NCBI GenBank assembly: GCA_021299035.1
Contig: JAJTGD010000036.1
Span: forward strand, 1 to 33,022
From: Oxalobacteraceae bacterium
GTDB taxonomy: Bacteria; Pseudomonadota; Gammaproteobacteria; Burkholderiales; Burkholderiaceae_D
Length of the DNA stretch: 33,022 nt
Direction: 5' to 3'
Notes under the pieces: model-generated
Seen by the model: only the letters and a program-made list of their open reading frames with translations
What the model was told of the DNA's origin: nothing
The model's database searches: none
Made by a program: the position numbers and the translations under genes
Shown: one piece after another, positions 16,821 through 25,581 of the stretch
How the letters are laid out: every line of letters begins with the position of its first letter
Position numbering within the stretch: the first letter of the stretch is position 1

Positions 16821-18881
16821 ATGACGACCAACGCCCTACTCGATTTCACGGATCTGCCGCGCTTCGACCTGTTTCAACCATCGCACGTCACGCCGGCAAT
16901 CACTCAACTTCTTGAGGATGCCCGCAAAACGGTGGCGCAACTCGAGCAGTCGGAGGTGATCGGGTGGGATGCGTTCGTCGTCCCGTTGGAAGCGGTGACC
17001 GAGCGGCTGGGCCGCGCTTGGGGGGTCGTTGGCCATTTGAATGCCGTGGTCGACACGCCCGAGCTGCGCGCCAGCTTTAACGAGAACCTGCCGAAGGTCA
17101 CCGAATTCTGGACCGAGCTCGGGCAAAACCTGAAACTGTTCGAAAAGTACAAAGCACTTCAGGCCAGCACGGAATACACAGCCCTGTCTTTGGCGCGCAA
17201 GCGCATCATTGATAACGCTGTCCGCGATTTTCGACTCGGCGGTGCAGAACTCGCCGATGCGCAAAAAGTTCGTTTCGCTGAAATTCAAGAGCAGCTCGCT
17301 GCGCTGTCGACCCGTTTCTCGGAAAATGTATTGGATGCCACCAATGCCTACGAGCTGATCGTCGACAATGAAGACCGGCTGGCCGGTCTGCCCGATGATG
17401 TGAAGCAGGCCGCGCGCGCATCTGCCGAGCGCGAGGGAAAAGCTGGCTGGCGTTTCTCTTTACATTTCCCTTCGTATTTCCCGGTGCTGCAGTATGCGCA
17501 TGATCGCGCGCTACGCGAAACGCTGTACCGCGCTAATGCGACCAAAGCCTCCGAGCTCGGTGCCCAAGCTGATTGGGACAATACCCAGCTGATCGTGGAT
17601 ATCCTAAAACTACGTAACGAAGAAGCCCAACTGCTTGGCTACGCGAATTTTGCCGAGGTGTCGCTGGTACCAAAAATGGCGACCTCGCCAGCACAGGTGA
17701 TTCAATTCCTGAACGATCTGGCAAAACAAGCACGACCGTTTGCCGAAAACGATCTGGCCGAGCTGCGCGCGTTCGCTAAAGCCGAACTGGGGATCGATCA
17801 GCTACAAGCGTGGGACATGACCTACGCCTCTGAGAAGCTGCGCGAAAAACGCTATGCATTCTCCGAACAAGAAGTGAAACGCTATTTCCCCGAGCACCGC
17901 GTGGTGGACGGCTTGTTCCGGCTGATTCAGCGCATGTTTGGGGTCGATATAAAAGCGGATAGCAGCCCGTTGTGGCATCCGGATGTCACGTTTTACCGCA
18001 TCGAGAAAAAAGGACAGCTGGTCGGGCAGTTTTATCTTGACCTCTACGCCCGCAATGGCAAGCGCGGCGGCGCGTGGATGGATGACGCGCGTGGTCGCAA
18101 GAACCTGGCCGGTAATCTACAAACGCCGATTGCCTATCTCACCTGCAATTTCACCGAACCCGCAGTGATCGACGGCGTGCGCAAGCCGGCCTATTTCACT
18201 CATGATGAGGTCATCACACTGTTCCATGAGTTCGGGCACGGCTTGCACCATATGCTGACTGCGGTAGATGAACTTGGTGTTTCCGGTATTGCAGGCGTCG
18301 AATGGGATGCAGTCGAATTACCCTCGCAGTTCATGGAAAACTTCTGCTGGGAGTGGGATGTACTGCAGCAGATGACCGAGCATGCCGATACCGGCGAACC
18401 AATACCGCGCGACTTGTATGGCAAGATGATCGCAGCGAAGAATTTCCAATCCGGTTTGCAGATGCTGCGGCAGGTTGAGTTCTCGCTGTTCGACATGCAC
18501 CTGCATGATCACTATGACCCCAACGGCCGCCAGACGGTTGCCGAGTTGCTGGCCGAGGTCAGACATCAGGTGGCAGTCGTCATTCCACCCGACTTTAATC
18601 GCTTCCAGCATTCGTTCTCGCATATCTTCGCGGGTGGATATGCTGCCGGTTATTACAGCTATAAATGGGCTGAGGTGTTATCTGCCGATGCCTATGGTGC
18701 CTTCGAAGAGGCACAAGGCGACCCGAATCGTTTGGCAGAAACCGGGCTGGCCTTCCATCGCGAGATTTTGTCGGTTGGAGGATCGCGCCCCGCGCTCGAG
18801 TCATTCACTGCGTTTCGCGGTCGCGCACCGAGCATCGATGCACTATTGCGCCATAACGGGATGGTTCAGGCGGCACCGTGA
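16821..18881 (+). CDS. prlC: Oligopeptidase A (M3-family zinc metallopeptidase)
   Basis: A 686-residue M3 peptidase, close to E. coli PrlC/OpdA (680), which degrades short peptides and cleaved signal peptides in the cytoplasm. The zinc motif HEFGH (469-473) is intact, with the third ligand expected in the downstream GVEWDAVELPSQFMENF helix. The substrate-binding SHIFAGGYAAGYYSYKWAEV segment near the C-terminus is also intact. It starts 13 bases after folD and ends overlapping holC in GTGA, so translation of the two is probably coupled. Confidence 0.95.
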   Translation: MTTNALLDFTDLPRFDLFQPSHVTPAITQLLEDARKTVAQLEQSEVIGWDAFVVPLEAVTERLGRAWGVVGHLNAVVDTPELRASFNENLPKVTEFWTELGQNLKLFEKYKALQASTEYTALSLARKRIIDNAVRDFRLGGAELADAQKVRFAEIQEQLAALSTRFSENVLDATNAYELIVDNEDRLAGLPDDVKQAARASAEREGKAGWRFSLHFPSYFPVLQYAHDRALRETLYRANATKASELGAQADWDNTQLIVDILKLRNEEAQLLGYANFAEVSLVPKMATSPAQVIQFLNDLAKQARPFAENDLAELRAFAKAELGIDQLQAWDMTYASEKLREKRYAFSEQEVKRYFPEHRVVDGLFRLIQRMFGVDIKADSSPLWHPDVTFYRIEKKGQLVGQFYLDLYARNGKRGGAWMDDARGRKNLAGNLQTPIAYLTCNFTEPAVIDGVRKPAYFTHDEVITLFHEFGHGLHHMLTAVDELGVSGIAGVEWDAVELPSQFMENFCWEWDVLQQMTEHADTGEPIPRDLYGKMIAAKNFQSGLQMLRQVEFSLFDMHLHDHYDPNGRQTVAELLAEVRHQVAVVIPPDFNRFQHSFSHIFAGGYAAGYYSYKWAEVLSADAYGAFEEAQGDPNRLAETGLAFHREILSVGGSRPALESFTAFRGRAPSIDALLRHNGMVQAAP

Positions 18882-19303
18882 CCCGCATCGATTTTCACAG
18901 CAAGATACCCGACAAGTTGCAATACGCCTGTCGGCTGATACGCAAGGCGCAGGTGGCGAACACCAAGTTAGTGGTTTTCGCCGCCGACCAAAATCAGCTT
19001 GCCGAGATTGATGCTTTGCTATGGACATTCTCCGAGCATGATTTCCTGGCACATGTCCAGGCGGGTGATGAACTCGCGGCGCAGACATCCATTATCTTGA
19101 CGGATGACTGCGAGCGTCCCTTGCCGCATCATCATGCGCTGATCAATTTATCGCGCCGAACGCCTGATTATTTTGCACGCTTTGAGCGGATGTTCGAGCT
19201 AGTTTCCAATGACGAGCAGGATTTGATTGCAGGTCGTGAGCGCTACAAGTACTATCAGCAACGCGGCTACCCGCTCACTCATCACGTGGCTGATTCATCA
19301 TGA
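18878..19303 (+). CDS. holC: DNA polymerase III chi subunit
   Basis: A 141-residue protein matching HolC. It begins MTRIDFHSKIPDKLQYACRL and has QLAEIDALLWTFSEHDFLAH (40-59), typical of chi. Chi binds psi (HolD) in the clamp loader and the SSB C-terminus, helping the primase-to-polymerase switch. The start is GTG at 18878, sharing GTGA with the prlC stop. That overlap fits the common betaproteobacterial arrangement with an upstream peptidase gene. The 3' end overlaps the next start by ATGA. Confidence 0.9.
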   Translation: MTRIDFHSKIPDKLQYACRLIRKAQVANTKLVVFAADQNQLAEIDALLWTFSEHDFLAHVQAGDELAAQTSIILTDDCERPLPHHHALINLSRRTPDYFARFERMFELVSNDEQDLIAGRERYKYYQQRGYPLTHHVADSS

Positions 19304-19695
19304 ACGATACTGAGCTCGACATCCCGTTACTGACCGATGTCATTGATACAAAAGCTGCCGCCGAGAATGCTCGGCCTCCGCATGCTTCGCTACCCATTGA
19401 GCAGATCGAGGAGGCGCTGTCACAACGACTGATTGCCGAGCTATCGCTGCAACTACCGGTACTGATTGAAGCGGCGCTACGCGAGCACTTACCCCAGGCC
19501 CTCGGTGCCCGACTGCAGGCAGAGCTACTGAACACGCTCACCAATGCACTGCCGATCGCGGCGCAGGCAGCGACCTCGGAACTTTCTAGCAGAGTTGCGT
19601 ACGAACTCGGCGCGTTACTCGAAACGCGTCTGCAAGAAGAAGTGCGCACCGCAGTGGCTGCTGAGATCGCTGCCCTGAGAACAACGCATTCCTGA
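19300..19695 (+). CDS. Hypothetical protein, Ala/Leu/Glu-rich helical, downstream of holC
   Basis: A 131-residue protein that I cannot assign to a named family. The first 40 residues look disordered (LDIPLLTDVIDTKAAAENARPPH). From about residue 42 on it is one long series of amphipathic helices rich in Ala, Leu, Glu and Gln, with regularly spaced leucines. It has no signal peptide or membrane segment. The ATG overlaps the holC stop as ATGA, so it is likely made by translational coupling. Position and composition suggest a helical partner or assembly factor, but this is inference. Confidence 0.7.
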   Translation: MNDTELDIPLLTDVIDTKAAAENARPPHASLPIEQIEEALSQRLIAELSLQLPVLIEAALREHLPQALGARLQAELLNTLTNALPIAAQAATSELSSRVAYELGALLETRLQEEVRTAVAAEIAALRTTHS

Positions 19696-19788
19696 TTGAG
19701 ATGTTTGCAGGCGCATTGCAGCCTATGCTTACCCATCGTGAAGACATGCCCGTCATGATGACGTGACTCGTCTGATACAGGATTCAAC

Positions 19789-21114
19789 ATGAAAGTGATA
19801 GTTCTCGGTGCCGGCATCATCGGTACCGCCTCGGCCTGGTTTCTACAAAAAGCAGGGCATGAGGTGACGGTCATCGATCGTCAACCCGGCGTGGCACAGG
19901 AAACCAGTTTCGCTAATGGTTGCCAAATCTCCGTATCACATGCTGAACCCTGGGCTAACCCCGGGGCACCATTGAAATTGCTGCGCTGGCTGCATCGAGA
20001 TGATGCACCGCTGCTGTTTCGTCCCCGCGCCGAGTGGCTGCAATGGCGTTGGGGTCTGCAGTTTCTTCGCGAGTGCACCCCCGCCCGAGCCGCTCACAAC
20101 ATCCGCCAGATCGTCGCGATTGCGGAATACAGTCGACAAACGCTGCAAGCGCTGCGCGCCGAGACCGGCATCGACTATGACTGCGAGACGCGCGGCATCC
20201 TTCACTTCTACACGGATGAAACCGAGTTTGCACAATCACTATCTGCCGCCCAGCTCATGCGCGATCTGGGTTGTCCGCGCCGTACCGTTGATGCAGATGA
20301 GGCAGTTCGTATTGAGCCAGCGCTAGCCTCGATTCGAGAAAAATTAGTCGGTGCAGACTTCACGCCGACGGATGAGTCTGGTGATGTGTACAAATTCTCG
20401 GCCGGACTCGCACGCGCCTGCGAGCAAGCGGGTACACGCTTCATCTTCAACAACATCGTGACGCGATTGCTGACAGAGGGTGGCGGAACATCGTCACGCA
20501 TTGCCGCTGTAGAAGTGATCGATGAGCATGGACGACATCAGCAACTCAAGGCAGACGGCTTCGTACTGGCGCTCGGCAGTTTCTCGCAGCCGCTGGCCAA
20601 GCGCATCGGCATTGATCTGATGATCTATCCCGGCAAGGGCTACTCGGCGACCTACGACGTCCAAGAGCCTACGCTGGCACCCATGGTGTCGTTGACCGAT
20701 GATGGTCATAAGCTCGTTATTTCACGACTTGGCGATCGGCTACGGGTGGCAGGGACAGCAGAGATCAATGGCTACTCGCGCGATTTGAATGAGGTGCGCT
20801 GCGAGGCAATTACCCGTCGCACCCGTGAGTTGTTTCCAAATGCCTGCGATTATGAAAACCCGGTGTATTGGAGCGGACTACGCCCTATGACGCCCTCCAA
20901 CATTCCCTACATTGGGCGTACCCGCTACAACAATCTGTTCCTGAATACGGGCCACGGCACACTTGGCTGGACCATGGGCTGTGGCTCGGGTCGAGCAATC
21001 GCCGATATCATCGCCGGACGACGTCCGGATCTTGACTTCGCGTTTGCCGGCGAAGTCGGCGGTAGCCCAGCGCCTGTGCTGGTCTCGCTGCCGACGCATG
21101 GCCAAAACGCATAG
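19789..21114 (+). CDS. dadA: D-amino acid dehydrogenase
   Basis: A 441-residue FAD-dependent DAO-family protein matching the small subunit of D-amino acid dehydrogenase. This enzyme oxidatively deaminates D-amino acids (D-alanine best) and passes electrons to the respiratory chain at the inner membrane. The N-terminus MKVIVLGAGIIGTASAWFL holds the GAGIIG dinucleotide motif (7-12), with VIDR (24-27) at the end of strand 2. The C-terminal RPMTPSNIPYIG and NTGHGTLGWTMGCGSG segments are typical of DadA. It is about 10 residues longer than usual at the C-terminus. A 93-base gap precedes it, without a clear promoter. No alanine racemase gene is nearby. Confidence 0.93.
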   Translation: MKVIVLGAGIIGTASAWFLQKAGHEVTVIDRQPGVAQETSFANGCQISVSHAEPWANPGAPLKLLRWLHRDDAPLLFRPRAEWLQWRWGLQFLRECTPARAAHNIRQIVAIAEYSRQTLQALRAETGIDYDCETRGILHFYTDETEFAQSLSAAQLMRDLGCPRRTVDADEAVRIEPALASIREKLVGADFTPTDESGDVYKFSAGLARACEQAGTRFIFNNIVTRLLTEGGGTSSRIAAVEVIDEHGRHQQLKADGFVLALGSFSQPLAKRIGIDLMIYPGKGYSATYDVQEPTLAPMVSLTDDGHKLVISRLGDRLRVAGTAEINGYSRDLNEVRCEAITRRTRELFPNACDYENPVYWSGLRPMTPSNIPYIGRTRYNNLFLNTGHGTLGWTMGCGSGRAIADIIAGRRPDLDFAFAGEVGGSPAPVLVSLPTHGQNA

Positions 21115-21233
21115 CTGGCTGACTTGCCGAATTGATTATCAGAACCAGGTACGTTGTCAGCAAGTAGCAATTTGGTTTACCTTGCGGACTAACACTATTA
21201 ATAAAAATTGATTTGCACCTACGGAGGCTGTTT

Positions 21234-22318
21234 ATGCGGTTACCAGTTCGTTGTCTCTCTCTTGTTGCGATGTATCTCATTACCTCATCTGCATTCGCTC
21301 AGGAGCAGATCGTCAAGATTGGTCATGTCGGGCCGTTGTCCGGGCCGATCGCGCACCTTGGCAAAGATAACGAGAACGGCGCACGCATGGCAATCGATGT
21401 ACTCAATGCCAAAGGTATGACGCTAGGTGGCAAAAAAGTGAAGTTCCAGCTCGTCGCTGAGGACGATGGCGCAAACCCACAGCAAGCGACTTCCGTAGCG
21501 CAGAAACTCACCGATGCAAAAGTGAGTGGTGTGATCGGTCATCTCAATTCAGGTACCACGATTCCGGCATCGAAGATCTATCACGATCATGGCATCCCGC
21601 AGATTTCGCCATCGGCTACCAATCCCAAGTACACCCAGCAGGGCTACAAAGGTACTTTCCGCGTCGTTGCGAATGATGGTCAACTGGGTGGCGCCTTGGG
21701 CCGCTATGCCGCCAACACACTGAAAACAAGTTCGCCAAGGCAGCGAAGGCCGCCGGTATCAATATCGTTGGACGCCAATACACCAACGATAAAGCCACTG
21801 ACTTCAATGCCATTCTCACAGCGATCAAAGGCAAGCAACCCGATCTGGTCTTCTTCGGCGGCATGGATGCAGTCGGTGGCCCCATGCTGCGCCAGATGAA
21901 GCAGTTAGGTATCAATGCCAAATTCATGGGTGGCGACGGTATCTGCACCGAGCAGTTACCTTCACTGGCAGCTGGTGCAATGGGCGATGGTCAAGTAGTC
22001 TGCGCTGAGGCGGGTGGCGTGGAGGACAGCGGGAAGAAAGCGATGGATAACTTCCGTGCCGACTACAAGAAAAAATTCGGCTCCGAGGTCAAACTATATG
22101 CACCTTATGTGTACGACGCGGTGATGGTGATGGCCGACGCCATGCAACGTGCTAATTCTGCCGAACCCGCCAAGTATTTACCGGAGCTTGCCAAGACCAG
22201 CTACCAGGGCGTTACCGGGAAAATCGAGTTCGATGCGCGTGGCGATATGAAACAAGGTACGCTGACGCTATACACCTATGAAGGTGGCAAGCGCTCGCAA
22301 ATTGCGGTCGTCCGTTAA
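21234..22318 (+). pseudogene. livK: Branched-chain amino acid ABC transporter binding protein, broken by a deletion and frameshift
   Basis: This is a periplasmic LivK/LivJ-type type I binding protein. The start at 21234 has GGAGG 6 bases upstream and a signal peptide of about 22 residues ending SSAFA. The mature N-terminus reads IVKIGHVGPLSGPIAHLGKD. The frame runs to GRYAANTLK (about residue 164, to 21725), then becomes unrelated. From 21728 the family sequence resumes in another frame (KFAKAAKAAGINIVG) and continues to the stop at 22318. The expected strand-loop with DDRTAYGQG between them is missing. About 20 residues are lost, a length not divisible by three. As written it cannot make a full protein. 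No permease or ATPase genes adjoin it. A terminator follows at 22372. Confidence 0.88.
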
Positions 22319-22371
22319 GAGGTCTTTAACGACGACGCCAGCGTTTATCGAAACACCCGACAGTCACAAAC

Positions 22372-22400
22372 AAAAAGCGCTCCATTGGGAGCGCTTTTTT
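22372..22400. terminator. Bidirectional intrinsic terminator between livK and cytochrome c
   Basis: AGCGCTCC (22376-22383) and GGAGCGCT (22388-22395) pair around an ATTG loop. The stem extends through AAAA (22372-22375) and TTTT (22396-22399), ending with a T-run on the plus strand and an equivalent run on the minus strand. It can serve both the broken livK (plus) and the cytochrome gene (minus), which converge here. Confidence 0.88.
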
Positions 22401-22418
22401 CATACATCGCTGCTGCAA

Positions 22419-22727
22419 TTACTTGAGCGACAAAACCCACTGTGCCAGTTTCTTCGCCTCGGCCTCGCTCACCTGAGGATTGGCAGGCATTGGAATCTGA
22501 CCCCAAACACCACCGCCACCTTTTTGAATCTTGGTAGCGAGTTTGGCTTCCGCTGACTTATCACCCTTGTACTTGGCTGCGACTTCTTTATAGCCTGGGC
22601 CAACCACTTTATGATCAACTGCGTGGCAGGCTAGGCAGTTTTTTTCTTTTGCCAGTTGCTCGCTGGCGAGCGCCGCATTCGAAGCCAATGCTGCGATGGC
22701 AGCTACAGCGACCAAGATACGTTTCAT
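22419..22727 (-). CDS. Periplasmic class I cytochrome c (c551/c552-like)
   Basis: A 102-residue protein with a Sec signal peptide ([21 protein letters not shown]), predicted cleaved after Ala21. The mature form of about 80 residues carries one CLACH heme site (31-35). Met80 in QIPMPANP is the likely sixth ligand. This matches the small cytochrome c551/c552 group that shuttles electrons to terminal oxidases or reductases. The ATG at 22727 has GGAGAG about 7 bases upstream; the frame stays open to 22796, but those residues are not family-like. TACAAT at 22766-22761 is a possible -10 without a good -35. The partner enzyme is not evident here. Confidence 0.9.
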   Translation of the reverse strand: MKRILVAVAAIAALASNAALASEQLAKEKNCLACHAVDHKVVGPGYKEVAAKYKGDKSAEAKLATKIQKGGGGVWGQIPMPANPQVSEAEAKKLAQWVLSLK

Positions 22728-22865
22728 GTGTGTCTCTCCGTTGAAAATTAAAGCGGGGGAATTGTAGCGCGTTTTCTGAGCCAGCTCACCCTTCAAGTTT
22801 CCCCTGAACCTGCCCTACGGATGCTCACTTAAAGCAACTATCCGTATGTGAACCTTAGCACCGCG

Positions 22866-22908
22866 AGTCAAGTCCACAACAAGCGCTTACACTCGTTCAC
22901 ACTTGACT
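22866..22908. repeat. Inverted repeat downstream of ilvD
   Basis: AGTCAAGT (22866-22873) and ACTTGACT (22901-22908) are perfect 8-bp inverted arms with a 27-base spacer. They lie in the gap between the minus-strand ilvD end (22930) and the minus-strand cytochrome gene. There is no T-run, so a terminator role is unproven; a regulator site for the cytochrome gene is possible. Confidence 0.3.
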
Positions 22909-22929
22909 TACGGTTGGCTAAAATTTGGC

Positions 22930-24479
22930 TCAATCAGTCACCGCGCCACGACTTGCGCTCGATGCCAATTTGGCAAATTTGGCAAGTACGCCGCGGGTGT
23001 ATTTTGGTGGTGGCGGGGTCCAAGCCTTGCGACGACGCTCAAGCTCGTCATCCGAAACATTCAACTGTATCAGTAACTTGTGCGCATCAATGGTGATGGA
23101 ATCCCCCTCCTTCACCAGTGCAATTGTCCCACCAACGACCGCCTCTGGCGCCACGTGACCAACCACCATGCCCCAGGTACCACCGGAGAACCGGCCGTCA
23201 GTGATCAAGCCAACTGACTCACCCAGCCCTTTGCCGATCAAAGCGGATGTGGGCGATAGCATCTCTGGCATGCCCGGCGCTCCTCTCGGTCCCAGGTAGC
23301 GCAATACCAGCACGTCGCCAGCATTGATCTTGTCGGCGAGGATGGCGGCCATCGCCGATGGCTCGTCGTCAAACACCCGCGCCGGTCCGGTAATGACTGG
23401 GTTCTTCAAACCGGTAATCTTGGCTACACAGCCCTCGGTGGAGAGATTGCCCTTCAAGATCGCCAAGTGGCCTTGCGCATAAATCGCCTTCTCGATCGGC
23501 ATGATCACGTCCTGATCGGCGCGCGGCTGATCCGGAACATGGGCGAGTTCTTCCGCCATCGTCTTGCCGGTGATGGTCATGCAATCCCCGTGCAGCAGGC
23601 CAGCATTATCGTCCACTCGACGTTCGCCGAATGGGCAATCGCGAGGAAGTGCAGCACGGCGTTGGTCGAGCCGCCGGTGGCCATAATGACCGCGACCGCG
23701 TTCTCGATCGACTTGCGCGTGATGATGTCGCGCGGCTTGAGATTGTTCTTCACTGCCTGAACCAGCACGCGCGCCGACTCCTCAGCCGAGCGAACTTTTT
23801 CTTCATCCGGGTTCGCCATCGTTGACGAGTACAGCAACGACATGCCAAGCGCCTCAAATGACGAAGACATGGTGTTGGCGGTGTACATACCGCCGCAGGA
23901 GCCGGTCGAAGGGCAGGCATTTTGCTCGATACCTTCAAAGTCCTCCTTGGACATCTTGCCCGCAGTGAATTGGCCGACCGCCTCAAACGCCGACACAATA
24001 TTCAGGTCCTCGCCCTTCCATCTACCGGGGCGGATGGTGCCGCCGTACACGTAAATGCCGGGCACGTTCGTACGCGCCAAAGCGATCATGCCAGCGGGCA
24101 TATTTTTATCGCAGCCGCCAATGACAACACAACCATCCATCCACTGACCTTGTACACAGGTTTCGATACTGTCGGCAATCACCTCGCGCGAGATCAGCGA
24201 GTACTTCATGCCTTCGGTACCCATCGACATGCCATCGGAAATCGTCGGCGTACCAAACACCTGTGGATTAGCACCCGCTGCTTTGGTAGCCGCGATCGCT
24301 GCATCGGCCAACTTCTGCAAACCAGAGTTACAAGGGGTGATGGTTGAATGGCCGTTGGCGATACCAATCATCGGATTATTGAAGTCTTGCTTGGTGTAAC
24401 CCATGGCGTAATACATCGCACGGTTCGGGCTACGCTCAACCCCTTCGGTAATGTGCTTCGAGCGTTCGTTGGCGTCCAT
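22930..24479 (-). pseudogene. ilvD: Dihydroxy-acid dehydratase, split by an internal deletion and frameshift
   Basis: IlvD makes 2-oxo acids in Ile, Val and Leu synthesis using an Fe-S cluster. The N-terminal part (24479 to about 23607) is excellent: [21 protein letters not shown]-type start, [20 protein letters not shown] and [15 protein letters not shown]. It ends at SANVEWTI. The C-terminal part continues in another frame from about 23607 with [15 protein letters not shown], then DGRFSGG and GHVAPEA, to the stop at 22930. About 42 residues that normally join the two (the segment with the conserved DLKPSGKY stretch) are missing, and the lost length is not a multiple of three. The two pieces plus the gap would give the usual betaproteobacterial length of about 557. 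As written it is a null allele. Confidence 0.9.
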
Positions 24480-24753
24480 CAGATCTCCGTTTTACTATCA
24501 AGTCGTTTCAGTGCCACTGCACAAGCGGCAGCAAGCAAATGAATATAATACCTTGCCTTACCGGAATACCGATTCCCAACATACGGGGCAAGCGTCCTGT
24601 GGTACCTCCGGAAAGTGTATGCGCAGGTCGTACGCTCAGCTGCTGTGGCAATCTGTCTTGGGTGGTAATTCGACAGCTTGTTGGCGTGATATGGCGTCAA
24701 GGACCTGCTGCAATATCGCCCCTGCCGATGATCTGATGCGAGAGAATTTCTGA
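24480..24753. other. Divergent intergenic region between ilvD and lgt, no gene found
   Basis: This 274-base gap lies between the divergent starts of ilvD and lgt. No credible ORF, RNA gene or terminator was found. It should hold both promoters, but no hexamer pair with good spacing stood out; TATTAT near 24545 on the minus strand is the best -10-like element for ilvD. No T-box or leader peptide for branched-chain amino acids was recognised. Confidence 0.5.
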
Positions 24754-25581
24754 ATGCTGATTCATCCAATGCCCGACCCGATCGCACTAGCGATAGGCCC
24801 ACTCGCTATTCGCTGGTACGGCTTGATGTATATGGCTGCATTCGTGCAATTCCTGCTGCTCGGACGTTTGCGCATACGTCAGGCACATATCGCTCGTGAT
24901 GGATGGACCACCACCGATATTGATGATCTGCTGTTTTACGGCGTGCTCGGTGTCGTGATTGGCGGACGACTGGGCGAAGTCCTGTTCTATCACCCGGGCT
25001 ACTACCTCGAGAATCCCGACGAGATTATCGCGATCTGGAAAGGTGGCATGTCATTTCATGGCGGCTTTCTGGGCGTGCTGATTGCTATGGGCATTTGGGC
25101 GCGTCTGCATGGCCGACGCTGGATGGTCGTGATGGATTTTATTGCCCCGCTAGTCCCGCTCGGGTACGCCTTCGGCCGTATGGGAAATTTCATCAACGCC
25201 GAGCTGCCTGGTCGAATCGCTGACAGTGATCTGCCTTGGGCCATGATCTGGCCCAATGTAGATGCACTACCGAGACACCCCTCACCGATCTACCAGGCAT
25301 TAGTGGATGGCGTGCTGCTGTTTATTCTGCTGTGGGCATTTGCGCGCAAGCCGCGCCCCTATCTCGCGGTGAGCGGCATGTTTGCAGCGGGCTATGGCTG
25401 CGCGCGGTTTTTTACCGAATTCTTCCGCGTGCCCGACTATGAAGTGCACATTGGCGACTGGACGATTTCCGCAGGACAGATGCTTTCACTACCCATGATC
25501 GCGCTCGGTATCGCACTATTACTGGTCGCCTATCGCCGCAAACCGGTGGATCCCGACACGACGACCCACCTCGAATCGTGA
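24754..25581 (+). CDS. lgt: Prolipoprotein diacylglyceryl transferase
   Basis: A 275-residue inner-membrane enzyme that transfers diacylglyceryl from phosphatidylglycerol to the lipobox cysteine of prolipoproteins. The Lgt signature [14 protein letters not shown] is intact, as are MSFHGGFLG with the essential His, and the N-terminal IRWYGLMY. About seven hydrophobic segments can be seen. It ends in a GTGA overlap with the next gene, a malonyl-CoA-synthetase-like gene, so the two are translationally coupled. It is divergent from ilvD. Confidence 0.96.
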   Translation: MLIHPMPDPIALAIGPLAIRWYGLMYMAAFVQFLLLGRLRIRQAHIARDGWTTTDIDDLLFYGVLGVVIGGRLGEVLFYHPGYYLENPDEIIAIWKGGMSFHGGFLGVLIAMGIWARLHGRRWMVVMDFIAPLVPLGYAFGRMGNFINAELPGRIADSDLPWAMIWPNVDALPRHPSPIYQALVDGVLLFILLWAFARKPRPYLAVSGMFAAGYGCARFFTEFFRVPDYEVHIGDWTISAGQMLSLPMIALGIALLLVAYRRKPVDPDTTTHLES

